The notes beneath the pieces are model-generated. The model was not told the DNA's origin. It ran no database searches and saw nothing but the letters and a program-made list of their open reading frames with translations. Positions 1-7,090 of a DNA stretch of 12,660 nucleotides are shown piece after piece. Source of the DNA: Fimbriimonadales bacterium (lineage in GTDB: Bacteria; Armatimonadota; Fimbriimonadia; Fimbriimonadales; ATM1); assembly GCA_025922995.1 (NCBI GenBank), contig JAICGT010000009.1:1-12660 (forward strand), in the 5' to 3' direction. The stretch's first letter is position 1. Every line of letters begins with the position of its first letter. Made by a program: the position numbers and the translations under genes.

Positions 1-342
1 GGCTAAGAGAACACCTTCCGTTACCAGATCGCGGCCATCGTCCAATAGCTGCCTCAGCCTAATGCGCTTGCCGATCGACTTCGTCAGAATCGTTGACGTC
101 GAAATGAGGTCGTATTGGTAGTTTTGTTCGAGAATGTCGATAGGGTTCCCTTTCATCACTTTCATACCGACACTCGTCGGATCGATGAACGCTGCGACGT
201 CCTCCACGCGCACTTCCTGCCTCCCGGCGCGAAGTTCGACGGACCGAATTTCTTTCACAAGCCCGAAGTTTGCGTTGTAAACGGTGAGTTCGACGCTCTG
301 CGGAGCTGCCACTCCTGCCAATAGCAACGGTAATAGATTCAT
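1..342 (-). CDS. DUF4139-like secreted protein, N-terminal part (runs off the window)
   Basis: The first 114 codons are visible; the rest lies beyond the left edge. A very short hydrophobic leader (MNLLPLLLAGVAA) suggests export. The mature part begins with VELTVYNANFGLVKEIRSV, followed by a segment with VEDVAAFIDPTSV and then ILEQNYQYDLIS. This order (YNxxFGLVKE, then IDPTSV, then LEQNYxYDL) is what I recall for the N-terminal region of DUF4139-family proteins. That family is secreted or surface-located, rich in beta strands and of unknown biochemical role. The start is supported by a GGAGG 13 nt upstream. The gene lies 57 bp downstream of the MoeB-rhodanese gene on the same strand, so the two may be co-transcribed, although no functional link is apparent. 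The family call comes from memory of the pattern and is fairly secure; the function is unknown. Confidence 0.65.
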   Translation of the reverse strand, partial: MNLLPLLLAGVAAPQSVELTVYNANFGLVKEIRSVELRAGRQEVRVEDVAAFIDPTSVGMKVMKGNPIDILEQNYQYDLISTSTILTKSIGKRIRLRQLLDDGRDLVTEGVLLA

Positions 343-355
343 TTGATTGAAGGTG

Positions 356-360
356 CCTCC
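356..360 (-). promoter_or_regulatory. Shine-Dalgarno-like GGAGG of the DUF4139-like gene
   Basis: On the minus strand GGAGG lies 13 nt before the ATG at 342. The spacing is longer than usual, but this is the best anti-SD match near any start in the window. The 57-bp gap (343-399) also holds an ACGCC-CAA-GGCGT inverted repeat at 376-388, which has no T-run after it on either strand. Confidence 0.45.
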
Positions 361-399
361 CTTTCCGATATTTCGACGCCCAAGGCGTACATTAGTTAC

Positions 400-1473
400 T
401 TAGTAGGTTTTCATGCTGGGATCGATCTGCTGAGCGTAGGCGTTAATGCCGCCCGCAACATTGCGCACATTCGTGAATCCGCGTAGGCGTAGCGCCTGGG
501 TAATGGTGCCTGAGCGATTCCCGGTTCGGCACAGCACGCAAATTTCCGCCGACGTCGGTAGATCGCAAGACTTCCAGAGCACTTCGTTCATAGGGATATG
601 CACGCACGGATCGATTCGCGAAATCGCGAGTTCGTGGACTTCACGCACGTCGAGCAAAACGAAGTCTTCACGCGCGTTGAGCTTCTTGGCAAGCTCGGCG
701 ACGCTGATCGTGGGCACGGACACTTCCCTGATCTTAGCGTCTCCGCAAATTCTGCAGTTAGGGTCACGCCTAATCTCGAACTCGTGGAACACGCCGCTGA
801 GCCCGTCGTAGACGACGAGGCCGGCGGGCGAAGTGCCGATCCCAGTTATTCGCTTGATCGCCTCTGCTGCCATCCAGGACCCGACCACGGCTGTGATCGG
901 TGCGAACACGCCGGATTCTCCGCAAGAGTCAGCGGTCGCATTGTCCGGCAGCAGGCAGCCAAGGCAAGGGGCGGCCGCAGCTTCGAATACCGCCATCCGG
1001 CCTTCGTAACCGACCGCCGCTCCGTGGACAACAGGGATGCCGACTCGACGGGCGGCTCGGGCGATCGCCTCGCGGCTCGCCATGTTGTCGGTGCAGTCGA
1101 GCACAATGTCGCAGCCTTCGAGATAGTCGGGCTCGAACGGACGCGGGATCGCTGTTGCCTTTACCGTATCATTAATTATGTTGACTCGCTCAACCGCAAC
1201 CTGTGCCTTCAGCTTCCCTGCATCGCGAGATAAATACAAGCCCTGCCGAAGAACATTGCTCATATCGACGACGTCGGGATCGATCAATCGAAGCGAGCCG
1301 ACCCCCGCCGCAGCTAACAGCGAGACCGCCGGACAGCCCAAACCGCCGAGGCCCACTACCGCCGCCGTCGCCGCTGACATGCGCCCCTGGGCTTCGAATC
1401 CGAAACCGGAAAGCATAAGATGGCGGCTATAAAACGCCTGCATGTCGGGAGTAAACTCGCGCACTGTGTCCAT
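400..1473 (-). CDS. moeB: MoeB/ThiF-type adenylyltransferase with C-terminal rhodanese domain
   Basis: A 357-residue E1-like enzyme that would adenylate the C-terminal glycine of a small sulfur-carrier protein (MoaD, ThiS or a similar ubiquitin-fold partner) and help load sulfur on it. The Rossmann ATP-binding loop GLGGLG is at residues 41-46, followed by IDPDVVDMSNVLRQ (64-77), the GKLKAQ lysine region (86-91) and DCTDN with Asp129. A structural zinc site is formed by C170/C173 and C240/C243. C184, in SCGESG, matches the conserved cysteine of this family. Residues about 255-350 form a rhodanese domain with C315 in CRTGNRS, the persulfide-carrying loop, as in MOCS3-like proteins. The start at 1473 gives the usual pre-domain before YSRHL; ATG at 1443 is an alternative. 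The open frame continues upstream to 1878, but that part is antisense to maf. No carrier protein is nearby, so the pathway (molybdopterin, thiamine, tRNA thiolation or cysteine) cannot be decided. Confidence 0.88.
   Translation of the reverse strand: MDTVREFTPDMQAFYSRHLMLSGFGFEAQGRMSAATAAVVGLGGLGCPAVSLLAAAGVGSLRLIDPDVVDMSNVLRQGLYLSRDAGKLKAQVAVERVNIINDTVKATAIPRPFEPDYLEGCDIVLDCTDNMASREAIARAARRVGIPVVHGAAVGYEGRMAVFEAAAAPCLGCLLPDNATADSCGESGVFAPITAVVGSWMAAEAIKRITGIGTSPAGLVVYDGLSGVFHEFEIRRDPNCRICGDAKIREVSVPTISVAELAKKLNAREDFVLLDVREVHELAISRIDPCVHIPMNEVLWKSCDLPTSAEICVLCRTGNRSGTITQALRLRGFTNVRNVAGGINAYAQQIDPSMKTY
1452..1457 (+). promoter_or_regulatory. Possible -10 box (TAAACT) for maf-accD-accA
   Basis: TAAACT ends 17 nt before the maf ATG at 1475 and lies inside the first codons of the divergent MoeB gene. 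No convincing -35 box precedes it. It is listed because any maf promoter must overlap the MoeB coding region. Confidence 0.25.
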
Positions 1474-1474
1474 T

Positions 1475-2044
1475 ATGGTCCCGAGACTCCCGGTGATCCT
1501 CGCGAGCGCATCTCCACGAAGGAGGGAGCTTCTCAAGAGAATCCTCCCCGAATTTGAGGTTTTCAAGCCAAACTTAGACGAATCCAGCGGCACGTTGCCT
1601 CTCTCCGAACGAGCAAGGGAGCTCGCCATCCGTAAGGCGTCGTTGGTTGATCGCCGGGACGCCCTCGTCATTGGGTCCGACACGATTGTCGACGTCGACG
1701 GAAGGGCACTCGGGAAACCGGTCGACGAGGCAGACGCCAGATCAATGCTGTCGCAGCTCGCCGGCCGAGAGCACGCCGTCATCACCGGTGTCGCTCTCAT
1801 GTGGCCCGGCGGGTCGCACGCCCTTTGCGAGGTCGCTACCGTGTCATTTCGTCGATTGACTGACGCGCAAATCAACAACTACATCGCGAGCGGCGAGCCG
1901 ATGGATAAGGCGGGCGCATACGCCATCCAGGGAAGAGCGGCTGCATTCGCAGAGGTGATCGAAGGCGATATCGACACCGTCATCGGCCTGCCGATACGGG
2001 GCCTCGCCGACGCCCTTGAGCAACATGGCCTCGCGCGCCGATAG
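1475..2044 (+). CDS. maf: Maf family nucleoside triphosphate pyrophosphatase
   Basis: A 189-residue cytoplasmic house-cleaning enzyme. Maf proteins hydrolyse non-canonical or excess nucleotides (dTTP, UTP and modified forms) to monophosphate and pyrophosphate. The signature SASPRRREL is at residues 11-19, followed by GSDTIVDVDG, GKPVDEADA, the LAGREHAVITGVAL stretch, SGEPMDKAGAYAIQG and IEGDIDTVIGLPI, which cover the whole fold. The DKAGAYAIQG wording is typical of the YhdE-type dTTP/UTP subgroup rather than the YceF type. ATG at 1475 fits the family N-terminus (a few residues before ILASASPRR); ATG at 1442 would add 11 unrelated residues and overlap the MoeB start. accD follows 17 bp downstream, so the gene probably heads a maf-accD-accA transcript. 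Confidence 0.93.
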   Translation: MVPRLPVILASASPRRRELLKRILPEFEVFKPNLDESSGTLPLSERARELAIRKASLVDRRDALVIGSDTIVDVDGRALGKPVDEADARSMLSQLAGREHAVITGVALMWPGGSHALCEVATVSFRRLTDAQINNYIASGEPMDKAGAYAIQGRAAAFAEVIEGDIDTVIGLPIRGLADALEQHGLARR

Positions 2045-2061
2045 AGTAAAGTAACGACCTC

Positions 2062-2868
2062 TTGTTAAGCCGCTCGAGAAAGGGAAATGACGCTTTTCTG
2101 AAGTGCGAAAAGTGTCAAAAAGTGCTGCTCTCAAAGGAGTTGGATCGCAACGCCCGCGTCTGCCCTCACTGCGGTAAACACTATCGCTTGCCTGCCATCG
2201 AACGGATTAGACTTACCTTCGACAAGGACTCATTCGTCGAACTCGACGCCGACCTGAGTTCATCCGATCCGCTGGAGTTTCCAGAATATCAAGACAAACT
2301 CCTTTCTGCCATTGCAAAGACCGGGCGGCAGGATTCGATTCTCCGCGGCAGAGCCGACCTCGATGGTCGGGCCGTTGCCGTCGCCGTATCGGAATTCGCC
2401 TTTATGGGTGGCAGCATGGGAGCGGTCGCCGGTGAAAAGATCACCAGAACCCTGGAACTTGCTGCGGACGAGCACATTCCGGCGATTGTCTTCACGGCAA
2501 CCGGCGGAGCGCGCATGCAGGAGGGGTTGTATTCGCTTATGCAAATGGCGAAAACCAGCGCTGCCTGCGAAAAGTTGGCGCGCGCCGGTGCGCCATTCAT
2601 TTGCGTTTTTACGGACCCGACAATGGCGGGAGTCCTCGCAAGTTACGCCAGCCTTGCCGATATTATCCTTGCGGAGCCCGGTGCCCTGGTAGGCTTTGCC
2701 GGTGCGCGAGTAGCTGCGCAAGCGGCTGCCGGCGGAAAAATGCCGGACGACTTTCAAACGAGCGAATTCAATTTTCGAACAGGCATGCTGGACAAGATCG
2801 TTCATCGCAAAGACTTGCGTGACACCCTGATCCAATTGACCAGTCACTTAGGCGGCAAAAATGGCTAA
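2062..2868 (+). CDS. accD: Acetyl-CoA carboxylase carboxyltransferase subunit beta
   Basis: Beta half of the carboxyltransferase that moves CO2 from carboxybiotin on AccB to acetyl-CoA, making malonyl-CoA, the first committed step of fatty-acid synthesis. It works in the cytoplasm as an alpha2beta2 complex with AccA, encoded immediately downstream. The N-terminal zinc ribbon is complete (C15, C18, C34, C37 in CEKCQK and CPHCGK). The crotonase-like core follows with FMGGSMGAVAGEKI and TATGGARMQEG. At 268 residues it is slightly shorter than E. coli AccD, mainly at the C-terminus. The start is TTG: an in-frame stop lies at 2047-2049 and no ATG or GTG comes between it and the zinc ribbon. No good Shine-Dalgarno is seen, but TAAAGT at 2047-2052 could be a -10 box for a very short leader. 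The end overlaps accA by 8 nt. Confidence 0.96.
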   Translation: MLSRSRKGNDAFLKCEKCQKVLLSKELDRNARVCPHCGKHYRLPAIERIRLTFDKDSFVELDADLSSSDPLEFPEYQDKLLSAIAKTGRQDSILRGRADLDGRAVAVAVSEFAFMGGSMGAVAGEKITRTLELAADEHIPAIVFTATGGARMQEGLYSLMQMAKTSAACEKLARAGAPFICVFTDPTMAGVLASYASLADIILAEPGALVGFAGARVAAQAAAGGKMPDDFQTSEFNFRTGMLDKIVHRKDLRDTLIQLTSHLGGKNG

Positions 2869-3832
2869 GACTTGGCGTGAATGGGAGAGGCCGCTCATCG
2901 AGCTCGAGGAAGGTATCGCTAAATTGCGATCGATGCAAGCAGAAGAAGCGTCGACAAAAGCGACCGAGATCGAAGAGCAATTGCAGAGGCTCGAGCGCAG
3001 CCGCGATAACTATATTCGGGTCAAATACAGCCGTCTTGGACCTTGGGAGCGTACGTTACTTTCTCGAGCTGAAAATAGGCCGTATACGCTCGACTACGTT
3101 GGCGCCTTCGTAGATGACTGGGTCGAATTGCACGGGGATCGGAGGCACGCGGACGACAAGGCGATTGTCGGAGGCCTCGGTTCGATCGATGAAAAATCGT
3201 ACGTTATCGTAGGGCATCAGAAGGCGCGCGATTTGAAAGGCAGGCAATATCGAAATTTCGGCATGGCAAAACCAGAGGGCTACCGCAAAGCCATTCGGTT
3301 GTTCGACCTTGCCGAACGGTTTAAGTTGCCTGTGATTTCATTTATCGACACCCCGGCGGCAGACCCTGGCCTCGAAAGCGAGTCGCGCGGAATTAGCGAA
3401 GCAATCGCCGCCGGAATGTTCAAAATGTTTTCTCTGGGCGTGCCGACCGTCGCTTTGGTAATAGGCGAGGGAGGCAGCGGCGGGGCGATCGGCATCGGCG
3501 CATCCAGCCGGGTGCTCATGCTCGAAAACTCGGTCTACTCGGTGATTCCGCCGGAGGGCTGCGCAGCAATTTTGTGGCGGGATCCGACTGCAAACGACCG
3601 TGCGGCGTCTGCGCTAAAGCTAACGGCACAGAGTGCGCTGGAATTCGGGCTCGTCGACGAAGTGATTCCCGAAGGATTCGGCGGCGCCCACCGCAATCCT
3701 CAAGACACATTCGACAATGCGCGCGATGCGCTATTGCGACATTTTGCAGACCTCGCTACGCTTTCGCCAGATCAGATTCGGCGACAGAGGTATGAAAAGT
3801 ATCGCCGGATGGGCGTTACATCCGAATCCTAA
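2861..3832 (+). CDS. accA: Acetyl-CoA carboxylase carboxyltransferase subunit alpha
   Basis: Alpha half of the carboxyltransferase, partner of the AccD encoded just upstream. The 323 residues match the usual length. A charged, probably coiled N-terminal helix region (about 10-55) is followed by the LGPWER, DYVGAFVDDWVELHGDR and VGHQKARD segments. Next come NFGMAKPEGYRKA, SFIDTPAADPGLESESRG and the oxyanion/CoA region GEGGSGGAIG, with ENSVYSVIPPEGCAAILW and LKLTAQSALEFGLVDEVI toward the end. Many AccA proteins have PAAYPG at the site where this one has PAADPG. The ATG lies inside the last codons of accD (overlap ATGGCTAA), which implies translational coupling and matched amounts of the two subunits. 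The stop codon directly abuts the stop of the convergent small membrane gene, with no spacer. Confidence 0.96.
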   Translation: MAKTWREWERPLIELEEGIAKLRSMQAEEASTKATEIEEQLQRLERSRDNYIRVKYSRLGPWERTLLSRAENRPYTLDYVGAFVDDWVELHGDRRHADDKAIVGGLGSIDEKSYVIVGHQKARDLKGRQYRNFGMAKPEGYRKAIRLFDLAERFKLPVISFIDTPAADPGLESESRGISEAIAAGMFKMFSLGVPTVALVIGEGGSGGAIGIGASSRVLMLENSVYSVIPPEGCAAILWRDPTANDRAASALKLTAQSALEFGLVDEVIPEGFGGAHRNPQDTFDNARDALLRHFADLATLSPDQIRRQRYEKYRRMGVTSES

Positions 3833-4153
3833 TTAGCCTTTTATGTAGAATTGCCATCCGACCAGCGAGACCACTGCAACGATAAAGAGAATACCAACAA
3901 CTCGCATGATGCGCGCCCGTATGGCAGAACACACAAACGCAAAAGAAACACCTGCGGCGACGGAGTAGAGCCAGGTTTGATTGCCGCCTTCCACGGAGAT
4001 GAGGCCGAGTTGAGCCATGCCGGTTCCGATTACCGCATACAATAGGAAAAACCCCCACCGAACAACTCGCCGCGCCATTGCCCATAGGGCGTACAGGATC
4101 GGCAGGGCGAGAAGCGGAAGCGCCCAGGCGTACGTCGGCACTTGCTCGATCAC
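3833..4153 (-). CDS. Small four-helix membrane protein coupled to the antiporter
   Basis: A 106-residue protein that is hydrophobic almost throughout. Four membrane segments are likely: about 8-27, 33-53, 62-79 and 85-104. Arg-rich turns (ARRVVR at 27-32, and RARIMR between helices 3 and 4) suggest cytoplasmic loops. It has no signal peptidase site and no catalytic motif I recognise. The start is GTG, sharing GTGA with the antiporter stop (4-nt overlap). No other spacer exists, so translation almost certainly depends on the upstream gene. Such tight coupling suggests a helper or regulatory subunit of the antiporter, but that is inference from position only. Its stop abuts the accA stop on the opposite strand. 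The gene is probably real, given its membrane pattern and coupling; its function is unknown. Confidence 0.72.
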   Translation of the reverse strand: MIEQVPTYAWALPLLALPILYALWAMARRVVRWGFFLLYAVIGTGMAQLGLISVEGGNQTWLYSVAAGVSFAFVCSAIRARIMRVVGILFIVAVVSLVGWQFYIKG

Positions 4154-5922
4154 GATGTACTTCGCACCGCGGCGATAACTCCGTCGCCAATGAGCGGATT
4201 GCGGTCGTCGATCACTTCGATCCTGCCGTTCCGCCGAAGAAAGAGCGGCACAGCCTCCTCATGTTGTTTCAAATACATCTCGTAAGTGAAGGTTTCAGTC
4301 AGCTTGGTTTCTTTCAAAGTCGCACCATTAATAAACATTTCTTCGAGCGTATCGAAGTTAACGTCGTCTCCGAACGCCAAGTTACCGCGTGTGTCCTCGG
4401 CAAGCATTTGCCGATCCGACACCGAACCCGATGCGATTTGGAAAACATTCTCTTTTCCGAAGTCCTTAGAGAACCGAAGCGAACTGAGCGCATTTGCCTC
4501 GTCGTTTGATGTCAAGGCAAGCAGTCTGCCGACTCCGGTCAGGTCGATATCTCCATCGCTTGCACCCGATAGCATACTTCCGTGGTAGGCGGGAATCCCC
4601 TGAAGCCTCGCGGCTGCGATGTTCCCCCGGTTCGTGTCGGCGACAAGCACACGAATACCTGCTGCTTGAAGAAATGCCGCGATTCTGCGCGCAAACTCGT
4701 GCGCCCCGATAATTAGGAAGCCCCTGGCGTCCGGCTCGCGAACGTTCAACAGCTTGGCGATCGGCTTGGCAGTGAGGCTATTGAGCAGTACCGTTCCGAC
4801 GATGATCAAGAAAACAAGCGCGAGCAGTCTATCGCCCCCGATGTAGCCGATGTCTTCGAGCCGAAACGCGAAGATGGACGCGACGGAAGCCGCTACGATT
4901 CCACGCGGAGCAATTGCCGAAAGAAACACTTTCTCTCGCAAGTTAAGTACGGAGCCTATTCCACTGACGAACACATTTGCAGGTCGAACGACGAAGATCA
5001 TGACTCCCAACAGCGCAAGGTATTCCCATCGCGCAAGCGACAGTAGATCCGGCAGCGATATATTCGCCGCCAGGGCAACGAACAACGAAGACACCGACAA
5101 AATCGCAAGGTCTTCCTTGAAGCTCAGAAGATGCGAGATACCCGGTAGATGAGAGTTTGCCAGCCACATACCCATCACGACCGTCGCCAATAAACCCGCC
5201 TCCTCGGCAAAGTAGTTCGAAGCGGCGAACACGCCGAAGACTAATGCCAGCGCCACGACGTTGACAAGGTAATCGGGCACGACGCGCCGCCTTATGATCT
5301 GGGCAAGGATGATGCCGCCTATTACGCCTACCACGATGCCGACCAGCGAGAACTTCGCAAGCATCGCCATGACTTCGCCTGCAGCCGCGAACCGGTTCTC
5401 GGCTTTTATGAACTCAAAAACGACTACTGCAGCGAGGGCGCCGAACGGGTCGATAATGATCCCTTCCCATCGCAGCACGCTTGATACACGCTGGTTGGGG
5501 CGAACAATTCGCAACAGCGGCCCAATCACCGTCGGCCCGGTCACGAGCACGAGCGCTCCGAACAAAAACGCAATCCCCCAGGAAACGCCGGTAAACAGAT
5601 AGGCCGCGGCGGCGGCGCCCACCCAACTGATCAATGCGCCGATCGTCAATAGCCGCATGGTTATGCGCCTTACTTCCTTGACTTCCGGAAACCTGAGCGT
5701 AGTGCTGCCCTCGAAAAGGATGAGCCCGACAGCGAGGGATACGCAGGAGAACAACACCTCCCTGCCGAACACGTCGACCGGCTGCATAAGCCCGCCTATC
5801 GGCCCCACCAAGAATCCGGCAATCAGGAGCGGCAGGATCGCCGGGACGCCAACGCGCCACGCAATCCATTGAGACGCAGCGCCCAAGAATACGATGAGTG
5901 CAAGCGCCAGGCCGGGATTCAT
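4150..5922 (-). CDS. CPA1-type cation/proton antiporter with TrkA-N domain
   Basis: A 590-residue inner-membrane antiporter exchanging Na+ or K+ for H+, probably for pH and salt balance. Residues 1 to about 390 hold a dozen or so hydrophobic helices. Family landmarks are LILFEGSTTLRF (67-78), LVTGPTVIGPLLR (126-138), RWEGIIIDPFGA (151-162) with Asp158 as the likely ion-binding residue, and APRGI (338-342). In the ND pair of classical CPA1 proteins, the residue before Asp158 is Ile here. From about 399 a Rossmann fold begins (GFLIIGAHEFARRIA, then VLVADTNRGN), a TrkA-N/RCK-like nucleotide-binding domain that could gate transport by NAD(H) or another ligand. A tail of about 80 residues resembles a TrkA-C-like end. 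The overlapping downstream gene encodes a small membrane protein. nadA starts 76 bp away in the opposite direction. The transported ion cannot be told from sequence. Confidence 0.87.
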   Translation of the reverse strand: MNPGLALALIVFLGAASQWIAWRVGVPAILPLLIAGFLVGPIGGLMQPVDVFGREVLFSCVSLAVGLILFEGSTTLRFPEVKEVRRITMRLLTIGALISWVGAAAAAYLFTGVSWGIAFLFGALVLVTGPTVIGPLLRIVRPNQRVSSVLRWEGIIIDPFGALAAVVVFEFIKAENRFAAAGEVMAMLAKFSLVGIVVGVIGGIILAQIIRRRVVPDYLVNVVALALVFGVFAASNYFAEEAGLLATVVMGMWLANSHLPGISHLLSFKEDLAILSVSSLFVALAANISLPDLLSLARWEYLALLGVMIFVVRPANVFVSGIGSVLNLREKVFLSAIAPRGIVAASVASIFAFRLEDIGYIGGDRLLALVFLIIVGTVLLNSLTAKPIAKLLNVREPDARGFLIIGAHEFARRIAAFLQAAGIRVLVADTNRGNIAAARLQGIPAYHGSMLSGASDGDIDLTGVGRLLALTSNDEANALSSLRFSKDFGKENVFQIASGSVSDRQMLAEDTRGNLAFGDDVNFDTLEEMFINGATLKETKLTETFTYEMYLKQHEEAVPLFLRRNGRIEVIDDRNPLIGDGVIAAVRSTS

Positions 5923-5952
5923 GGCTGCCCATTATTCCGCATACTCGGCAGG

Positions 5953-5958
5953 TAGAAT
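5953..5958 (+). promoter_or_regulatory. Possible -10 box (TAGAAT) for nadA
   Basis: TAGAAT ends 40 nt before the nadA ATG, inside the 76-bp gap shared with the divergent antiporter gene. The same hexamer occurs before the E2 gene. No good -35 box is seen at 16-18 nt upstream. On the other strand GAATAAT lies 8 nt before the antiporter ATG and could serve that gene. Confidence 0.38.
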
Positions 5959-5998
5959 CTGCAGGGCAAGCCCGGCTGATTGCGCAGGGCGACAGATT

Positions 5999-7090
5999 AT
6001 GTATCAGGCTCCCCTCCCTCCGGAGTACGCGACACTTACAACCGACGACGCTCGCACGCGGATTATTGAAGCCAAGCGACAGCTCGGCACTCGGATCGTC
6101 ATTTTGGGGCATCACTACCAGCGTGACGAGATTATCGAACACGCCGACTATCGCGGCGACAGCTTCAAGCTTGCAAAGGACGCCAACCGACACCCCGAAG
6201 CTGAATACATCGTGTTTTGCGGCGTACACTTCATGGCGGAAAGTGCGGATATTCTGACGCCGGACCACCAGAAAGTTATCCTTCCCAACCTTGCGGCCGG
6301 CTGCAGCATGGCGGACATGGCGAACCTATTCCAGGTTAGAAACTGCTGGCGAGACCTGGAAAAGATCGTACGCGAACAGATTATCGTTCCGGTCACCTAC
6401 ATTAATTCCGCGGCAAATCTCAAGGCGTTCGTCGGCGAAAAGGGAGGCACCGTTTGCACAAGCACCAACGCGCCTAAAGCTGTCGAATGGGCGCTCTCAC
6501 AAGGACAGAAAGTGCTTTTCTTTCCGGACCAACATCTTGGCCGAAACACAGGCGCAAAAATGGGCTACGATCCCGAGCGCGACATGGTCGTGTGGGACCC
6601 GCATAAGCCGCTCGGAGGCAATTCAGAGGAACAAATCAGTACGGCCACTTTTATTCTCTGGAAGGGACACTGCTCGGTGCACCAACGGTTCACGGTGGAG
6701 CAAGTCGAAGCCGCCAAGTCCAAGCACCCGAATATCAAGATTCTCGTCCACCCGGAGTGTCCGATCGAAGTGGTTCGACTGAGCGATCTGAACGGATCGA
6801 CTGAGTTTATTATCAATACGGTCAATGCCGCCGAGCCTGGGTCTGCGTGGGCAATTGGGACGGAAATCAATTTGGTAAATCGGCTCGCAAAGGAAAACCC
6901 GGACAAAACCGTCTTCTGTCTCGACCCCATGATTTGCCCCTGCGCCACGATGTACCGGATTCATCCGAGTTTCTTGCTTTATGTTCTCGATAAGCTCGTC
7001 GCCGGCGAGCCTATCAACGTCATTGAAGTCCCGCAAAAAACAAAGGACTTCGCTAAAGTCGCGCTCGACCGCATGCTGACCCTTGTCTAG
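5999..7090 (+). CDS. nadA: Quinolinate synthase A
   Basis: An oxygen-sensitive [4Fe-4S] enzyme that condenses iminoaspartate with dihydroxyacetone phosphate to quinolinate, the first ring compound of de novo NAD synthesis. The 363 residues contain LGHHYQRDEI, RGDSFKLA, CGVHFMAESADIL, AAGCSMADM, YINSAANLKA, TSTNAPKAVEW, FFPDQHLGRNT, KGHCSVHQRF, VHPECPIEVV and CPCATMYRI. The likely cluster ligands C102, C225 and C313 are spaced as in the longer Bacillus-type NadA, not the shorter E. coli form. The open frame extends to an ATG at 5894, but that would run antisense through the antiporter start; ATG at 5999, just before the conserved region, is preferred. nadB and nadC are not in the window. The last 8 nt overlap the next gene. 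Confidence 0.96.
   Translation: MYQAPLPPEYATLTTDDARTRIIEAKRQLGTRIVILGHHYQRDEIIEHADYRGDSFKLAKDANRHPEAEYIVFCGVHFMAESADILTPDHQKVILPNLAAGCSMADMANLFQVRNCWRDLEKIVREQIIVPVTYINSAANLKAFVGEKGGTVCTSTNAPKAVEWALSQGQKVLFFPDQHLGRNTGAKMGYDPERDMVVWDPHKPLGGNSEEQISTATFILWKGHCSVHQRFTVEQVEAAKSKHPNIKILVHPECPIEVVRLSDLNGSTEFIINTVNAAEPGSAWAIGTEINLVNRLAKENPDKTVFCLDPMICPCATMYRIHPSFLLYVLDKLVAGEPINVIEVPQKTKDFAKVALDRMLTLV

Noticed and set aside
376..388. Inverted repeat ACGCC-CAA-GGCGT as a terminator after the MoeB gene
   Set aside because: The stem is only 5 bp and no T-run follows on either strand.
598..1233. Plus-strand open frame (211 codons) opposite the MoeB-rhodanese gene
   Set aside because: Arg-rich and without motifs, while the minus strand has an unbroken known enzyme.
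1474..1878. N-terminal extension of the MoeB frame by 135 codons
   Set aside because: The extension is antisense to maf and is Ser/Arg-rich; the family fold begins right after the start at 1473.
5894..5998. Upstream start for nadA
   Set aside because: It would overlap the antiporter start antisense and add 35 unconserved residues before the conserved region.
5414..6268. Long minus-strand open frame (284 codons) across the antiporter and nadA starts
   Set aside because: It is out of frame with the antiporter and antisense to nadA, lacks recognisable motifs and is rich in Arg/Cys, as expected of a shadow frame in GC-rich DNA.
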